DNA of 64,000 bases from Prevotella sp. (GTDB taxonomy: Bacteria; Bacteroidota; Bacteroidia; Bacteroidales; Bacteroidaceae), in NCBI GenBank assembly GCA_022782305.1, contig JALFPC010000054.1:1-64000 (forward strand), in the 5' to 3' direction. Positions 1-9,810 of this stretch are shown piece after piece (the first letter of the stretch is position 1; the number at the start of each line of letters is the position of its first letter). Position numbers and translations under genes: made by a program. A model generated the notes under the pieces. The model was not told the DNA's origin, ran no database searches, and was given only the letters and a program-made list of their open reading frames with translations.

Positions 1-2
1 AC

Positions 3-698
3 AACACTGTTTACCATGTTGCCAAGGGCGAGACCGTGTTTGTATCCAAGGGAGTGCTCATGCAGATTATTAGCGTTTCGGAAAATCTCAGCATCACCCT
101 GCTCTTCTATCGTAGCCAACCCATAAGAGACATGCTCGGCACCACCGTGGTAGCCATGCGCACATACGCCATCATCAACCCACGATCATGCCTCATCGTG
201 CATACCGGCGAAGAGGAAGAACTGGCACATTATGCCGAGATAATCGGCAATAGTATAAGAAAAGCATCTGCCGACTCTTCTGCCTATGATGCCAACGAAC
301 GGCAACTCCTGCTGATGTCTGTCACATACCGCATGTGTAGCATCTTCGAGAGAATTCACCCGCAGAGCAACCAAATCTCCGACAGGAAGATGGAAATATT
401 TGCACAACTCCTCGACTTGGTAGACAAGCATTTTATCGAGCAGCGCAGCGTGAGTTTCTATGCCGACATCATGTGCCTGTCGCCTAAATACCTATCTACA
501 TTGGTAAAGCAGGTTTGCGGCAAGACTGTGCAGCAGATAGTGTTCAAGGCCATAATCAGACGAAGCATCTTCCTGATGAACAGCACCAACATGTCTATTC
601 AGCAGATTGCCTTCTCACTACATTTCCCCAACGCATCGGCTTTCGGCACCTTCTTCAAAAAACAGATGGGCATGTCGCCTAAGAAATATCGGCATTGA
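3..698 (+). CDS. AraC-family transcriptional regulator (5' end outside window)
   Basis: Frame is open to the left edge (NTVYHVAKGETVFVSKG...), so the listed GTG start at 36 is probably not the true start. C-terminus ADIMCLSPKYLSTLVKQVCGKT...IQQIAFSLHFPNASAFGTFFKKQMGMSPKKYR is a classic AraC double HTH. Confidence 0.9.
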   Translation, partial: NTVYHVAKGETVFVSKGVLMQIISVSENLSITLLFYRSQPIRDMLGTTVVAMRTYAIINPRSCLIVHTGEEEELAHYAEIIGNSIRKASADSSAYDANERQLLLMSVTYRMCSIFERIHPQSNQISDRKMEIFAQLLDLVDKHFIEQRSVSFYADIMCLSPKYLSTLVKQVCGKTVQQIVFKAIIRRSIFLMNSTNMSIQQIAFSLHFPNASAFGTFFKKQMGMSPKKYRH

Positions 699-2337
699 CT
701 TCCTCCATCTTACGCTTGCGCCATGGAACGAGCAATACCACTACTGCCACTATCATGCAACCCCAAAACGTCAGTCCCGACATCTCCTTGATTGTGGAGA
801 TGGTGGCCTGCACCTGCACCTTGCCTTTCAGGCTCATGGCTGCCATATTATTTGCCTCCGTCACACTCTTGCCTTGATAAATCATGCCATTCACGGTGCG
901 GTCGTAGTCGTTGGCTATGGATATATTGGTGCGGTCGTAGTCGTGACTGTAGCGAGTCACATAATACTGCTGGCGATATTGCATCACGTTGGTATAGACG
1001 GCCGAACCGATGCCTGGTCCAATCACCATACGCACGGCCAGCATCACACATACCCAGGTGGACATAAACCGGTATGGCATGCGCTGGTTGGCATGCACAG
1101 CAGTGAGCGAATATAGTATCATCATACCTATGGTGCGTATTATCACGGGCCATTTCATACGCTCATACATGCCATCGTTTTGCACTTCGAAATACATATA
1201 GAGTGCCGACAGGCCAATAAACACAAATCCTATGGAGAAGAGCCACTTGAGATGCACTCCCTTGCCGCCAAGGATGACGATCAAGAGAAATCCGATGAAA
1301 TAGCCCAGCAATACCCAGTTGCCCAGCACTGCACTCTGCCAGTTGTCTATCTTCATGCCCACGTTGGTAAATACATTCACAAACATGGCACTGGAGTTGA
1401 GAAACATCAGGAAGAAGAAGAGCAGCACACCATAGATGACGGTGCGCAACTTGAATATCTCGAGCAGGAAATAGGGTGAGCGGCGTGTCTTCTCCAAATA
1501 GATGAAGATAGCGGTGAAGATCACGCATATCACCGTGGCCCAGCGTATGGACTCATTGTCAAACCAATCGTAGGTCTTGCCAAACACCATGACGTATATA
1601 AACGAGCACATCATGATGCTGAACACCGTGACATTGCCAAACTTGGAGAAGGTGATTGGAAACTTGGCCTGCGAATATTTATGGTATGGCATGGTAAAGA
1701 ATACTATGATGATACCGATAAGCATGAATGCCATCATGAAATAGTATACATACTGCCATTCGTATTCGTATGCGAGCCATGCCGTTATCCATGTGCCCAT
1801 CTGGCCGATAATCATAAAGAAGAGATAGATGGTGGGCATGGAGATGGTCTTCTCCTTATCCAACTTGTCCCATCCCTCGCCATCGGTAGGTTCATTACCA
1901 GGTGTGAGATTGCGTGTGGCCTCAATGCCAAACCCATATTTGATGAGCGTGAAGAGGTTGCACATGAGCAATACCTGCCTCACAAATCCCATCAGCAGAC
2001 TGCACAGGGCAAGAATAAAGAGCGAGTCGGTCTTGGCGCACGCCCAACTGAGCACAAAAAGTATGGAGAATCCAACTATGCACATCAACTTCTCCCTGCG
2101 CAGACATACGAGATCGTAGAAGAACGGGGAGAAGGCGGCCATGCCCACGGAGGTGCAAAAGCCAGCAAAGGAGATATACTCCGACTGAATTCCCAACCCG
2201 CTCATCATCTCGCCGCTATTGGCCGAATAGACACCGCTCATGGTAATCATCGGCACAAAGAGGATGATGAGGAAGATGATGCCCAGAGGTTTGGGCACCC
2301 AGTTGTAGAAGGGGAAATTCTTTGGGTTCTGTGGCAT
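679..2337 (-). CDS. MFS transporter, DHA2/EmrB-like efflux permease
   Basis: Polytopic 552-aa protein directly downstream of an HlyD-type and a TolC-type gene on the same strand. Confidence 0.85.
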   Translation of the reverse strand: MPQNPKNFPFYNWVPKPLGIIFLIILFVPMITMSGVYSANSGEMMSGLGIQSEYISFAGFCTSVGMAAFSPFFYDLVCLRREKLMCIVGFSILFVLSWACAKTDSLFILALCSLLMGFVRQVLLMCNLFTLIKYGFGIEATRNLTPGNEPTDGEGWDKLDKEKTISMPTIYLFFMIIGQMGTWITAWLAYEYEWQYVYYFMMAFMLIGIIIVFFTMPYHKYSQAKFPITFSKFGNVTVFSIMMCSFIYVMVFGKTYDWFDNESIRWATVICVIFTAIFIYLEKTRRSPYFLLEIFKLRTVIYGVLLFFFLMFLNSSAMFVNVFTNVGMKIDNWQSAVLGNWVLLGYFIGFLLIVILGGKGVHLKWLFSIGFVFIGLSALYMYFEVQNDGMYERMKWPVIIRTIGMMILYSLTAVHANQRMPYRFMSTWVCVMLAVRMVIGPGIGSAVYTNVMQYRQQYYVTRYSHDYDRTNISIANDYDRTVNGMIYQGKSVTEANNMAAMSLKGKVQVQATISTIKEMSGLTFWGCMIVAVVVLLVPWRKRKMEEVNADIS

Positions 2338-2349
2338 GACTCTTATGGG

Positions 2350-3441
2350 TTATTTCTCTGCTTTAACTATTACCATCATACCTGCGGCCAGACGCTCGTT
2401 GTCTTCCTTGCTCAGGTCGGTGAAGTCTATCCTCACGGGCACACGCTGCTGTATCTTCACGAAGTTACCAGCGGAATTGTCTGTGGGCACAAGCGAATAC
2501 TTCGACCCTGTGGCTGCCGAGATGGCTGTCACCTTGCCTATAAACTCTTTGCCAGAGATGGCGTCCACGGTAATCCTAACCTTTTGGCCCACATGCAGGT
2601 TTTCAATCTGTGTCTCCTTATAATTGGCTATCACCCATTTTTCCTTGTCGGGCACTATATAGGTGATGGTGGTGCCAGCGCTCACCGACTGTCCTTCCTC
2701 TATGGAGCGGCGTCCGAGTTTGCCGTCGCATGGTGCTGTGACCACGCAGTATGAGAGGTTGAGTTTGGCCATTTCAAGGGCGGCTTGGGCACGCTCTATG
2801 GCAGCAGCGGTATTCTGCTTGCGGGTGCTCACCTCGTTTACTCCAGAGAGGGCAGCACTCTTCTGCTTGCGCACAGCTTCCAGTTTCTTCTTGGTGGCGG
2901 CATACTCCACTTCGAGTTGCTCCAGTTGTATGGGTGTGGCGGCATTCTTGGCCACGAGATTACGATAGCGCTGACAGTCTTTCTCCAGTTTCTTCAGCCT
3001 CACCTCTATCTCATCTATAGAGGCATCGTATACAGATGCCGATGTCTCGGTAGTCTGCAGGGTGGCATCAATGACATTGGCTCCTGCCATGGCATCCTTG
3101 AGGGCGGCCTCGGCCTCCATCACACGTATGCGATACTCACGGTCGTCGAGCACAAGCAGTGTGTCGCCCTTTTTCACATACTGGTGCTCTTTAAAGCACA
3201 CCTTGGCTATATATCCCGTGGCCCTAAGGTTGACGGGAGAGATATACTGCTCTATCTGTGCATCATTGCTGGTCTCGGTGGTATTATAGTCTATAAACAC
3301 GCATATCACCCTCCATAATCCCCATACGAGTATGGCAACGCCCAATAAACTGGCCACCAGCTGGCGTCCTCTCTGTCTCTTCAGTTTCTTTGCGGTTTCC
3401 TCATGTGAGGATGCCTTTGTCTGCTCGATATTCTCGCTCAT
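2350..3441 (-). CDS. HlyD/EmrA-family membrane fusion protein
   Basis: N-terminal TM, biotinyl-lipoyl-like and coiled-coil pattern (VNLRATGYIAKVCFKEHQYVKKGDTLLVLDDREY...; TAPCDGKLGRRSIEEGQSV). Confidence 0.9.
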   Translation of the reverse strand: MSENIEQTKASSHEETAKKLKRQRGRQLVASLLGVAILVWGLWRVICVFIDYNTTETSNDAQIEQYISPVNLRATGYIAKVCFKEHQYVKKGDTLLVLDDREYRIRVMEAEAALKDAMAGANVIDATLQTTETSASVYDASIDEIEVRLKKLEKDCQRYRNLVAKNAATPIQLEQLEVEYAATKKKLEAVRKQKSAALSGVNEVSTRKQNTAAAIERAQAALEMAKLNLSYCVVTAPCDGKLGRRSIEEGQSVSAGTTITYIVPDKEKWVIANYKETQIENLHVGQKVRITVDAISGKEFIGKVTAISAATGSKYSLVPTDNSAGNFVKIQQRVPVRIDFTDLSKEDNERLAAGMMVIVKAEK

Positions 3442-3479
3442 AGTTCTCCTTATTTATTTTTTTGTTTTTATTCTTTTGT

Positions 3480-4793
3480 TTATTGCTTCATCTTGCCAGT
3501 AAGTTTCTTCATTGTTAGGTTGGCAATCATATAATTGTAATGTGCCGTGAGGTAATTATTCATGGCTTCGCTTATGCTCATCTCATCCTGCAATACGGTG
3601 GTCATGGAGGTTACTCCCTCGCGATACTGGTCGGCGGTCACCTTATACACATCTTCTGCCAACTGATAGTTGTCATACTGCTTCTTATAGTTGCGCTTGC
3701 TGTTTTCAAGGTCGTTGACAGCATTAAGATACTGAGTCTGCAAACCCTTCATGGCATCCTCATACTGCAATTGGGCATTCTTCATGTCAACCTTGGCTTT
3801 CCTTATCTTGCTGCGCTTCTCGAAACCGTCAAACACGGGCACTCTCAACTGCAGGGCCAAGCCATTGGAACCATACCAGTGGTTAGACTCTCCGCTGTGC
3901 CACCAGTTCTCAAACCTATCGGTAAAAGCCGAATACATCAGGCTGCCCGTGAGCGACAGCGATGGCAGATAACCCTGCTTGGCCAGCTTGGTCTGCTGCT
4001 CGGTCAGCGCTATCTTCTGGCGCATCAACTGCAGTTCATACAGACTAGTGTCCAGACCCGATGTTTCCACTGACTCCACCTCGCCAGGATTGACCTTCTC
4101 CACCATAAACTGGCCATCGGCGGGATAGTCCATCACATATTTCATCATATTATACTGCTGCTCGAGCATTGCCTTGGCATTATCTTGCTGCACCGTGAGA
4201 TTCTCGATATTTAGGTTTACACGCTTCACGTCCACCTCCAAGGCCATCTGGTTGTCATAGAATGCCTTGGTAATATCTCTCAGTTCCTGCAACCTCTTGA
4301 TATTGTCGCCCACAAGACGTATCTGCTCGGTGGTGTTCTGAGCCATATAATACATCTTTGAGATCTGCATGGTGAGGTCTTCTTTAGCCTTGTCGTAACT
4401 TAAGGTGTTTATCTTGTCCACGGTCTTGGCAATATCTACAGCCGTGTATACCATCTGATTGTAGAGTGGCATCTGCAACTGCAGTCCGGCCGATGCGTTA
4501 TACTGCAATGTCTTGGTCACATTATATTTTCTACCGTATGCAGAGCCGTCGGTAACAGATACTGGCGGAGTGAAATTATCCGACAATGAAGCCACAGCAT
4601 TGATCTGCGGCCAGAGCTTGGCACGATTTTCACTGATGGTGTGCTTGCCTTTTTCAATCTCGTTGGCAGTGGTTTTCAAACCAAGATTATTGTCTATTGC
4701 CATCCTCACACACTCTTCCAGCGTCAGCACCTGCTGAGCGCTCATAATCTGAGCAACAGTCAATAATGAAATTATCAATATCCCTTTTCTCAT
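3480..4793 (-). CDS. TolC-family outer membrane efflux protein
   Basis: Signal peptide, LTLEECVRMAIDNNLGLKTTANEIEKGK motif, and repeated OEP helical hairpins. Confidence 0.92.
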   Translation of the reverse strand: MRKGILIISLLTVAQIMSAQQVLTLEECVRMAIDNNLGLKTTANEIEKGKHTISENRAKLWPQINAVASLSDNFTPPVSVTDGSAYGRKYNVTKTLQYNASAGLQLQMPLYNQMVYTAVDIAKTVDKINTLSYDKAKEDLTMQISKMYYMAQNTTEQIRLVGDNIKRLQELRDITKAFYDNQMALEVDVKRVNLNIENLTVQQDNAKAMLEQQYNMMKYVMDYPADGQFMVEKVNPGEVESVETSGLDTSLYELQLMRQKIALTEQQTKLAKQGYLPSLSLTGSLMYSAFTDRFENWWHSGESNHWYGSNGLALQLRVPVFDGFEKRSKIRKAKVDMKNAQLQYEDAMKGLQTQYLNAVNDLENSKRNYKKQYDNYQLAEDVYKVTADQYREGVTSMTTVLQDEMSISEAMNNYLTAHYNYMIANLTMKKLTGKMKQ

Positions 4794-4922
4794 ATTAATT
4801 ATATACCTAAGATGCTAATAGTATAGCAAAAATTTGCAAACAATGGATAGAGGTTAGTGGACTTTGAGGTTCTCATATAACTTCATAATACTCATCTTTT
4901 CCACCACTATCCTTTCGGGCTG

Positions 4923-4930
4923 CAAAGTTA
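4923..4930 (-). promoter_or_regulatory. Bacteroidetes -7 element (TAACTTTG) upstream of the TolC-HlyD-MFS operon
   Basis: Minus strand reads TAACTTTG, matching TAnnTTTG, about 130 bp upstream of the TolC ATG. No clear -33 TTTG. Confidence 0.5.
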
Positions 4931-5332
4931 GTGATTTTCTTACAATAATCACTATTCAGATATAATGACATAGTGTTCATATTTTCTCTTTTTCATGGTT
5001 TGCAATAATACGGAGTCGCACAAACTCCGATTGGTTACATGATAAGACCATTAGAAATGATGGCAATAGGGGCATCATCCAAAATCAAAAAATCATACTT
5101 CCACACCTTATTATATATATATGATCACTACGATCCGTTAAAGTGGGAAATCATTCTTTGGAATAATCGAAATTGAAATAATATTGTATACTCGCGAGCG
5201 CGATTTGCATTAGAGTGTAATATCTGCTAAACAGACGCTATCTGTATAATAGTTGTAAATGTATAAGAATAGTTACATAGATGTTTGTATAATACCTGTA
5301 ATAATGTAACTATACACTGTGTTTGATTTATA

Positions 5333-5416
5333 TTCCGCACTGCGGAATATACGTTCACCACTGCGGAATATATGTTCCGCACTGCTGAATATAAGTTCCG
5401 CACTGCTGAATATAAC
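5333..5416. repeat. Four tandem 21-bp units, consensus TTCCGCACTGCKGAATATAnn
   Basis: ttccgcactgcggaatatacg / ttcaccactgcggaatatatg / ttccgcactgctgaatataag / ttccgcactgctgaatataac at 5333, 5354, 5375 and 5396. The first unit, with upstream TA, forms the palindrome TATTCCGCA-C-TGCGGAATA (5331-5349). Confidence 0.95.
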
Positions 5417-5486
5417 ACAAATGCCTGTTCTATGTGTATTATAACTATTTATGTTGACTACTTTGTCTGGGCATTATAAAAAAGCA

Positions 5487-5514
5487 GGGGCGGCAGTATT
5501 ACTACTGCCGCCCC
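5487..5514 (-). terminator. Rho-independent terminator of secDF
   Basis: Perfect 12-bp stem GGGGCGGCAGTA / TACTGCCGCCCC with a 4-nt loop, followed on the minus strand by TGCTTTTTTAT. Confidence 0.93.
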
Positions 5515-5563
5515 ATTGGGTTATGATGCCCCTTCTGCTGTGAAGGGTTTCATTCTGATAGTG

Positions 5564-8500
5564 TTATGCTTTGGCCACTTCTGCCTCAGCAGTGTCTTCC
5601 TTGATGCTGCGACCCATGGTAAGGTATGCAATAGGAGCAGCAATGAAGATTGAAGATAGGGTACCGAATACTACACCGAGAATCATCGCAAATGAGAAAC
5701 TGCGGATGCTATCGCCACCAAGGATGAAGATACAGAGCAGCACGATGAGTGTAGTTACAGAGGTGTTGATGGTACGAGCCAATGTCTGATTGAGCGAGTC
5801 ATTGAAGATAGTCTGCAGGTCGCGCTTCTTGAATGAGTTGTAGTTCTCGCGTACACGGTCGAATACCACCACCTTGTCGTTGATACTATATCCAATAACC
5901 GTCAGGATGGCACCTATGAATGTCTGGTCGATCTCGAGAGACATTGGCACTATGCCCCACAATACGGAGTAGAATCCGATTACTATGAGGGTGTCGAGAG
6001 CCAAGGCGAGAGTTGAACCGAGAGAGTATGCCCAGTTGTTAAATCTCACGAGGATATAGATGAAGATGGCCACGAGTGCGAAGAGCACACTCCAAATAGC
6101 ACCATGTGTGATATCCTTAGCAACGGCTGGACCTACCTTGGTGCTACTGATGATGGAACCACCGCTGCGCACGTCAGGATTCTTAAACTGTGCCACATCC
6201 TTCTGTGTAACCAATCCTGCTGCAGAGAGACTCTTGAAGAGGATATTTTCTGCTTCATCGTCAACAGTAGGATCATTGCTCTCGATCTTGTAGTTGGTAG
6301 ACACGCGGATGGTCTTGCCATCGGTACCAAGGGCTATGGCGCTCACGTTGGCTTCGCCGAAGGCACCCTGAAGGGCTGTGCGCACCTGCTCTGGCTCTAC
6401 GCTCTGCTCGAGTTTGATGACATAGTTGCGACCACCGGTGAAGTCGATACTCTTGCTTAAACCTCTCACTGAAAGGAAGCCGATGAATACCAATGCGGCC
6501 ACACCCCAGATGAAGAACGTTCTCTTGTAAATGCCCATGAAGTTATACTTGGCATTCTGCATGAGGTTCTTGGAGAAACTGGTGCAGAAGGTGAGGTTGA
6601 GCCACTTGTCACGACTTAACTTATAGTCGTATACGAGACGTGTGAGATATACGGCAGTGAAGAACGAGCAGCAGATACCGATGATAAGGGTGGTGGCAAA
6701 ACCACGAATAGGTCCTGTGCCGAACACATAGAGGATTACACCTGTTATGATAGAGGTGAGGTTGGAGTCGAAGATGGCTGAGAAGGCATTGCTGTAACCT
6801 TTCTTCATGGCTTCCTTGACATTGAGACCAGAGCGGAGCTCCTCCTTGGTACGCTCATAGATGAGCACGTTGGCATCTACAGCCATACCGAGCGAGAGCA
6901 CGATACCGGCAATACCAGGCATGGTAAGGGCAGCCTGGAATGAGGTGAGGATGCCGAGGGTAAAGAAGAGATTGACGAGTAGCGCCAAGTTGGCCATCAT
7001 ACCTGGTATGACATTATATAGCACGAGCATGTAAATCATCAGAAGCACGAAGGCAACGATGAATGAGATGATACCCTGCTGGATTGACTGTGCACCGAGA
7101 GATGGACCTACCACTTCTTCCTGCACGATGCGTGTAGGAGCAGGCATCTTACCAGAGTTGAGGGTATTGGCAAGGTCTTTGGTGTCTTCGATGGTGAAAT
7201 TGCCAGTGATCTGTGAGTTGCCACCTGCAATCTCTCCATTTACGCGTGGTGCGCTATATACGGTATTGTCGAGCACGATGGCTACGGCCTTGCCGATGTT
7301 CATCTTGGTGAGTTGGGCCCAACGGCGTGCACCGTCGCTATTCATCTGCATAGACACACATGGATGACCCATTTGGTCGAACTCGTCTCTTGCTGTGGTG
7401 ATCACGTCACCCTCTAATGGAGCACGGCCAGAAGGCTCTGTCACCTTGATGGCATGAAGTTCAAACACCTCGCCACGCTTGTCGAAATCGGCAGCCTTGG
7501 CACTCCAAAGGAGCTTGAGGTCGGAAGGAAGGATGCGCTGAGCCAGGGCAGAATAGATGATGGCATCTACCTCTGCGGTGTCGCGTGCCATTGCATAACC
7601 CACTACGCTCAAGCTCTGTCCCTGAACGGGTTGGAAGATGGCGAATAGAGGATTATTCTTCTTGATATCCTCGATGCTCTTGTCGGCAGCCTTGCCGTCT
7701 TTGCCCTTCTTGGCAGTCTTAGCAGCGAGCGTCTCTGCAATGGTCTTGGCAGCCTTGGCAGTGTCGGCAACCTCAGCCTTGGTGCTGTCGGCAACGGTAG
7801 TGTCGGCTACGGCCTCACCACTCTGCTCGGAAGCATAACGCTGATTGAGCTGTGATAGCAGGGGTACGATCTCCTGACTGTTGTATGTCTCCCAGAACTC
7901 AAGGTTGGCGCTACCCTGGAGCAACTTTCTCACACGCTCAGGTTCACGGATACCAGGCATTTCTACCATGATACGACCATCGCGGCCTTCGAGTTTCTGG
8001 ATGTTTGGCTGTACGACACCGAATTTGTCGATACGATTGCGCACCACATTGAATGAGTTGTCTACGGCAGCCTTAACCTCGTCGCGGAGGGCAGCCTCAA
8101 CCTCTGCATCAGTACTCTGGGTGTTTACCTTTCCCTTCAACTGCTGGGTGGCGAACACTTCTGCCAGACGATGTCCTGGTGCGTTTTTGTGATAACTCTT
8201 GATGAAGAGAGAGATAAAGTCGCTCTGACTTGACTCTTCTTCCTTTTTGGCTTCTTTCATTGAGTTAACGAAAGCTGGGTCGGTCTTGTGGTCGGCTAAT
8301 ACAGCAATGATGTCTGGTACAGACACCTCGAGTATCACGTTCATACCTCCCTTGAGGTCAAGACCTAATCCGATCTGCATCTCTCTGCACTGTTTGAGAG
8401 AGTATGCGCCCAAATACACCTTCTCATTCATGATCGAGTCAAGGTATTCCTTGCCTGCCTCTTCTCCCATAGCGGCAGCCTTGTCATTATAGTGGCTGGT

Positions 8501-8581
8501 GACTACAGAGAACGACAGATAGAATACGCAGACAAGCACGAGTGCGAGTGCAATAAACTTTACAATTCCTTTGTTCTGCAT
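5564..8581 (-). CDS. secDF: Fused protein translocase subunit SecDF
   Basis: 1005 aa; SecD half (GLDLKGGMNVILEV, GMAVDANVLIYERTKEEL) followed by SecF half (SIDFTGGRNYVIKL, GYSINDKVVVFDRVREN). Confidence 0.97.
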   Translation of the reverse strand: MQNKGIVKFIALALVLVCVFYLSFSVVTSHYNDKAAAMGEEAGKEYLDSIMNEKVYLGAYSLKQCREMQIGLGLDLKGGMNVILEVSVPDIIAVLADHKTDPAFVNSMKEAKKEEESSQSDFISLFIKSYHKNAPGHRLAEVFATQQLKGKVNTQSTDAEVEAALRDEVKAAVDNSFNVVRNRIDKFGVVQPNIQKLEGRDGRIMVEMPGIREPERVRKLLQGSANLEFWETYNSQEIVPLLSQLNQRYASEQSGEAVADTTVADSTKAEVADTAKAAKTIAETLAAKTAKKGKDGKAADKSIEDIKKNNPLFAIFQPVQGQSLSVVGYAMARDTAEVDAIIYSALAQRILPSDLKLLWSAKAADFDKRGEVFELHAIKVTEPSGRAPLEGDVITTARDEFDQMGHPCVSMQMNSDGARRWAQLTKMNIGKAVAIVLDNTVYSAPRVNGEIAGGNSQITGNFTIEDTKDLANTLNSGKMPAPTRIVQEEVVGPSLGAQSIQQGIISFIVAFVLLMIYMLVLYNVIPGMMANLALLVNLFFTLGILTSFQAALTMPGIAGIVLSLGMAVDANVLIYERTKEELRSGLNVKEAMKKGYSNAFSAIFDSNLTSIITGVILYVFGTGPIRGFATTLIIGICCSFFTAVYLTRLVYDYKLSRDKWLNLTFCTSFSKNLMQNAKYNFMGIYKRTFFIWGVAALVFIGFLSVRGLSKSIDFTGGRNYVIKLEQSVEPEQVRTALQGAFGEANVSAIALGTDGKTIRVSTNYKIESNDPTVDDEAENILFKSLSAAGLVTQKDVAQFKNPDVRSGGSIISSTKVGPAVAKDITHGAIWSVLFALVAIFIYILVRFNNWAYSLGSTLALALDTLIVIGFYSVLWGIVPMSLEIDQTFIGAILTVIGYSINDKVVVFDRVRENYNSFKKRDLQTIFNDSLNQTLARTINTSVTTLIVLLCIFILGGDSIRSFSFAMILGVVFGTLSSIFIAAPIAYLTMGRSIKEDTAEAEVAKA

Positions 8582-8649
8582 TTTAGTTAATATATGTTTT
8601 AATTATTTATTATCGTATCGATAAAACGACTTTTGCGCTTTTTAGCCTG

Positions 8650-8657
8650 CAAATATA
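8650..8657 (-). promoter_or_regulatory. -7 element (TATATTTG) of secDF promoter
   Basis: Minus strand TATATTTG, with TTTC 19 nt upstream, close to the Bacteroidetes TTTG-N19-TAnnTTTG consensus. Confidence 0.6.
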
Positions 8658-8709
8658 GTAATTTTTTTACACTGTAGAAAATATTTCGCGATTTTTCTCT
8701 TCAATACTC

Positions 8710-9792
8710 CTATTTCCCCTGCATTTTTAGCCAACAATGCACGGGATAATGGTCGGAAGCATCTATAGAATCGTCTACTTTGCACTTTACGGGCGTGAAA
8801 TGGGATGAGCACAGAATATTGTCTATACGCACATAGAATCCTTTCAGATTATACGACAAACCCACTCCCCGACCTGCCTTCACAAAGCAGTTGTCGAGGC
8901 GTTTTGACATGGTGCGCGAGGTGTAGGAAAGGGGATGATCGTTGAAATCGCCGCAGACAATGATGCGCTCATTACTGTGGGCTGACACAAAACTGTCTAC
9001 GGCGTTGGCCTGCGGGGCACGCATGGCAGCAGCTTCCGCTAACTTATATATAAGTTTTTGCGAGCTGGCCTTTACAGTGTCTTTGCCCATGTCGCCCTCG
9101 ATCATCTCTGTATACAATTCGCGGTCGCTGAGCGAGAAATGGTTGCTCTCAAGATGGTTGTTGATCACTATTATGGTGTCGTGGCCTGTATAGAGCCACC
9201 ATGCCATGCTACCATTGCCCAATGAGGTGTAGGGTATGCGCATGCGCTTCAGTATTCGGTAGTTTGTATATATGCCAAGAGCGCTAACACCGGCAGAACC
9301 CACCTTGGCGGTATCGCGATATTGATAGATGCTGTCGTAATGCACAAAGGTATTATGATTGATAGCAATATCTTCCTGTACACATAGTATGTCGGGGTGC
9401 TGGTTACGAATATAATTGAAGATATCATGAAAGGAGTCTTGATAGCGCGGCGCACCGGTATAGTTCTGCACGTTATAGCTCATCACATGTATATCGTCAG
9501 CATCTGGGTCGCCACCAATATTTATGGGTATATACGTGCGCACGGGAACATAGCATGATATGAATCCAATCAACGATATAAGGGCATATCGCTTGGCAAA
9601 GAGAAGCCAGAAAACGAGAAAGATGGCATTGATAACCAAAAAGGCCGGAAAGGCAAAGCCTATGCACGATGCCAGCGGATGCTGCTCGGGATTGATGATA
9701 CCCGAGTATCCCACTACAAGCATTATGAGCACCGTAGACACGTTGGCTCCTGCCAGCAACTTACATACGAATATACGTATATTGCCTATCAT
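8710..9792 (-). CDS. Membrane-anchored endonuclease/exonuclease/phosphatase family protein
   Basis: N-terminal TM helices, then DIHVMSYNVQNY, HPDILCVQEDI, IIVCGDFNDHPLSYTSR, ASDHYPVHCWL. Confidence 0.9.
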   Translation of the reverse strand: MIGNIRIFVCKLLAGANVSTVLIMLVVGYSGIINPEQHPLASCIGFAFPAFLVINAIFLVFWLLFAKRYALISLIGFISCYVPVRTYIPINIGGDPDADDIHVMSYNVQNYTGAPRYQDSFHDIFNYIRNQHPDILCVQEDIAINHNTFVHYDSIYQYRDTAKVGSAGVSALGIYTNYRILKRMRIPYTSLGNGSMAWWLYTGHDTIIVINNHLESNHFSLSDRELYTEMIEGDMGKDTVKASSQKLIYKLAEAAAMRAPQANAVDSFVSAHSNERIIVCGDFNDHPLSYTSRTMSKRLDNCFVKAGRGVGLSYNLKGFYVRIDNILCSSHFTPVKCKVDDSIDASDHYPVHCWLKMQGK

Positions 9793-9810
9793 CTGCCTGC
9801 TAAGTATGTG

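Noticed and set aside
1681-2754. 357-aa plus-strand ORF
   Set aside because: Antisense to the MFS permease and HlyD genes; composition (His/Cys-rich, no recognisable motifs) typical of shadow ORFs.
5227-5418. 63-aa ORF with YSAVRN repeats as a real protein
   Set aside because: Open reading frame is explained by the 21-bp tandem repeat; GTG start lies at the repeat edge, no promoter or homology evidence. Kept only as part of the repeat finding.
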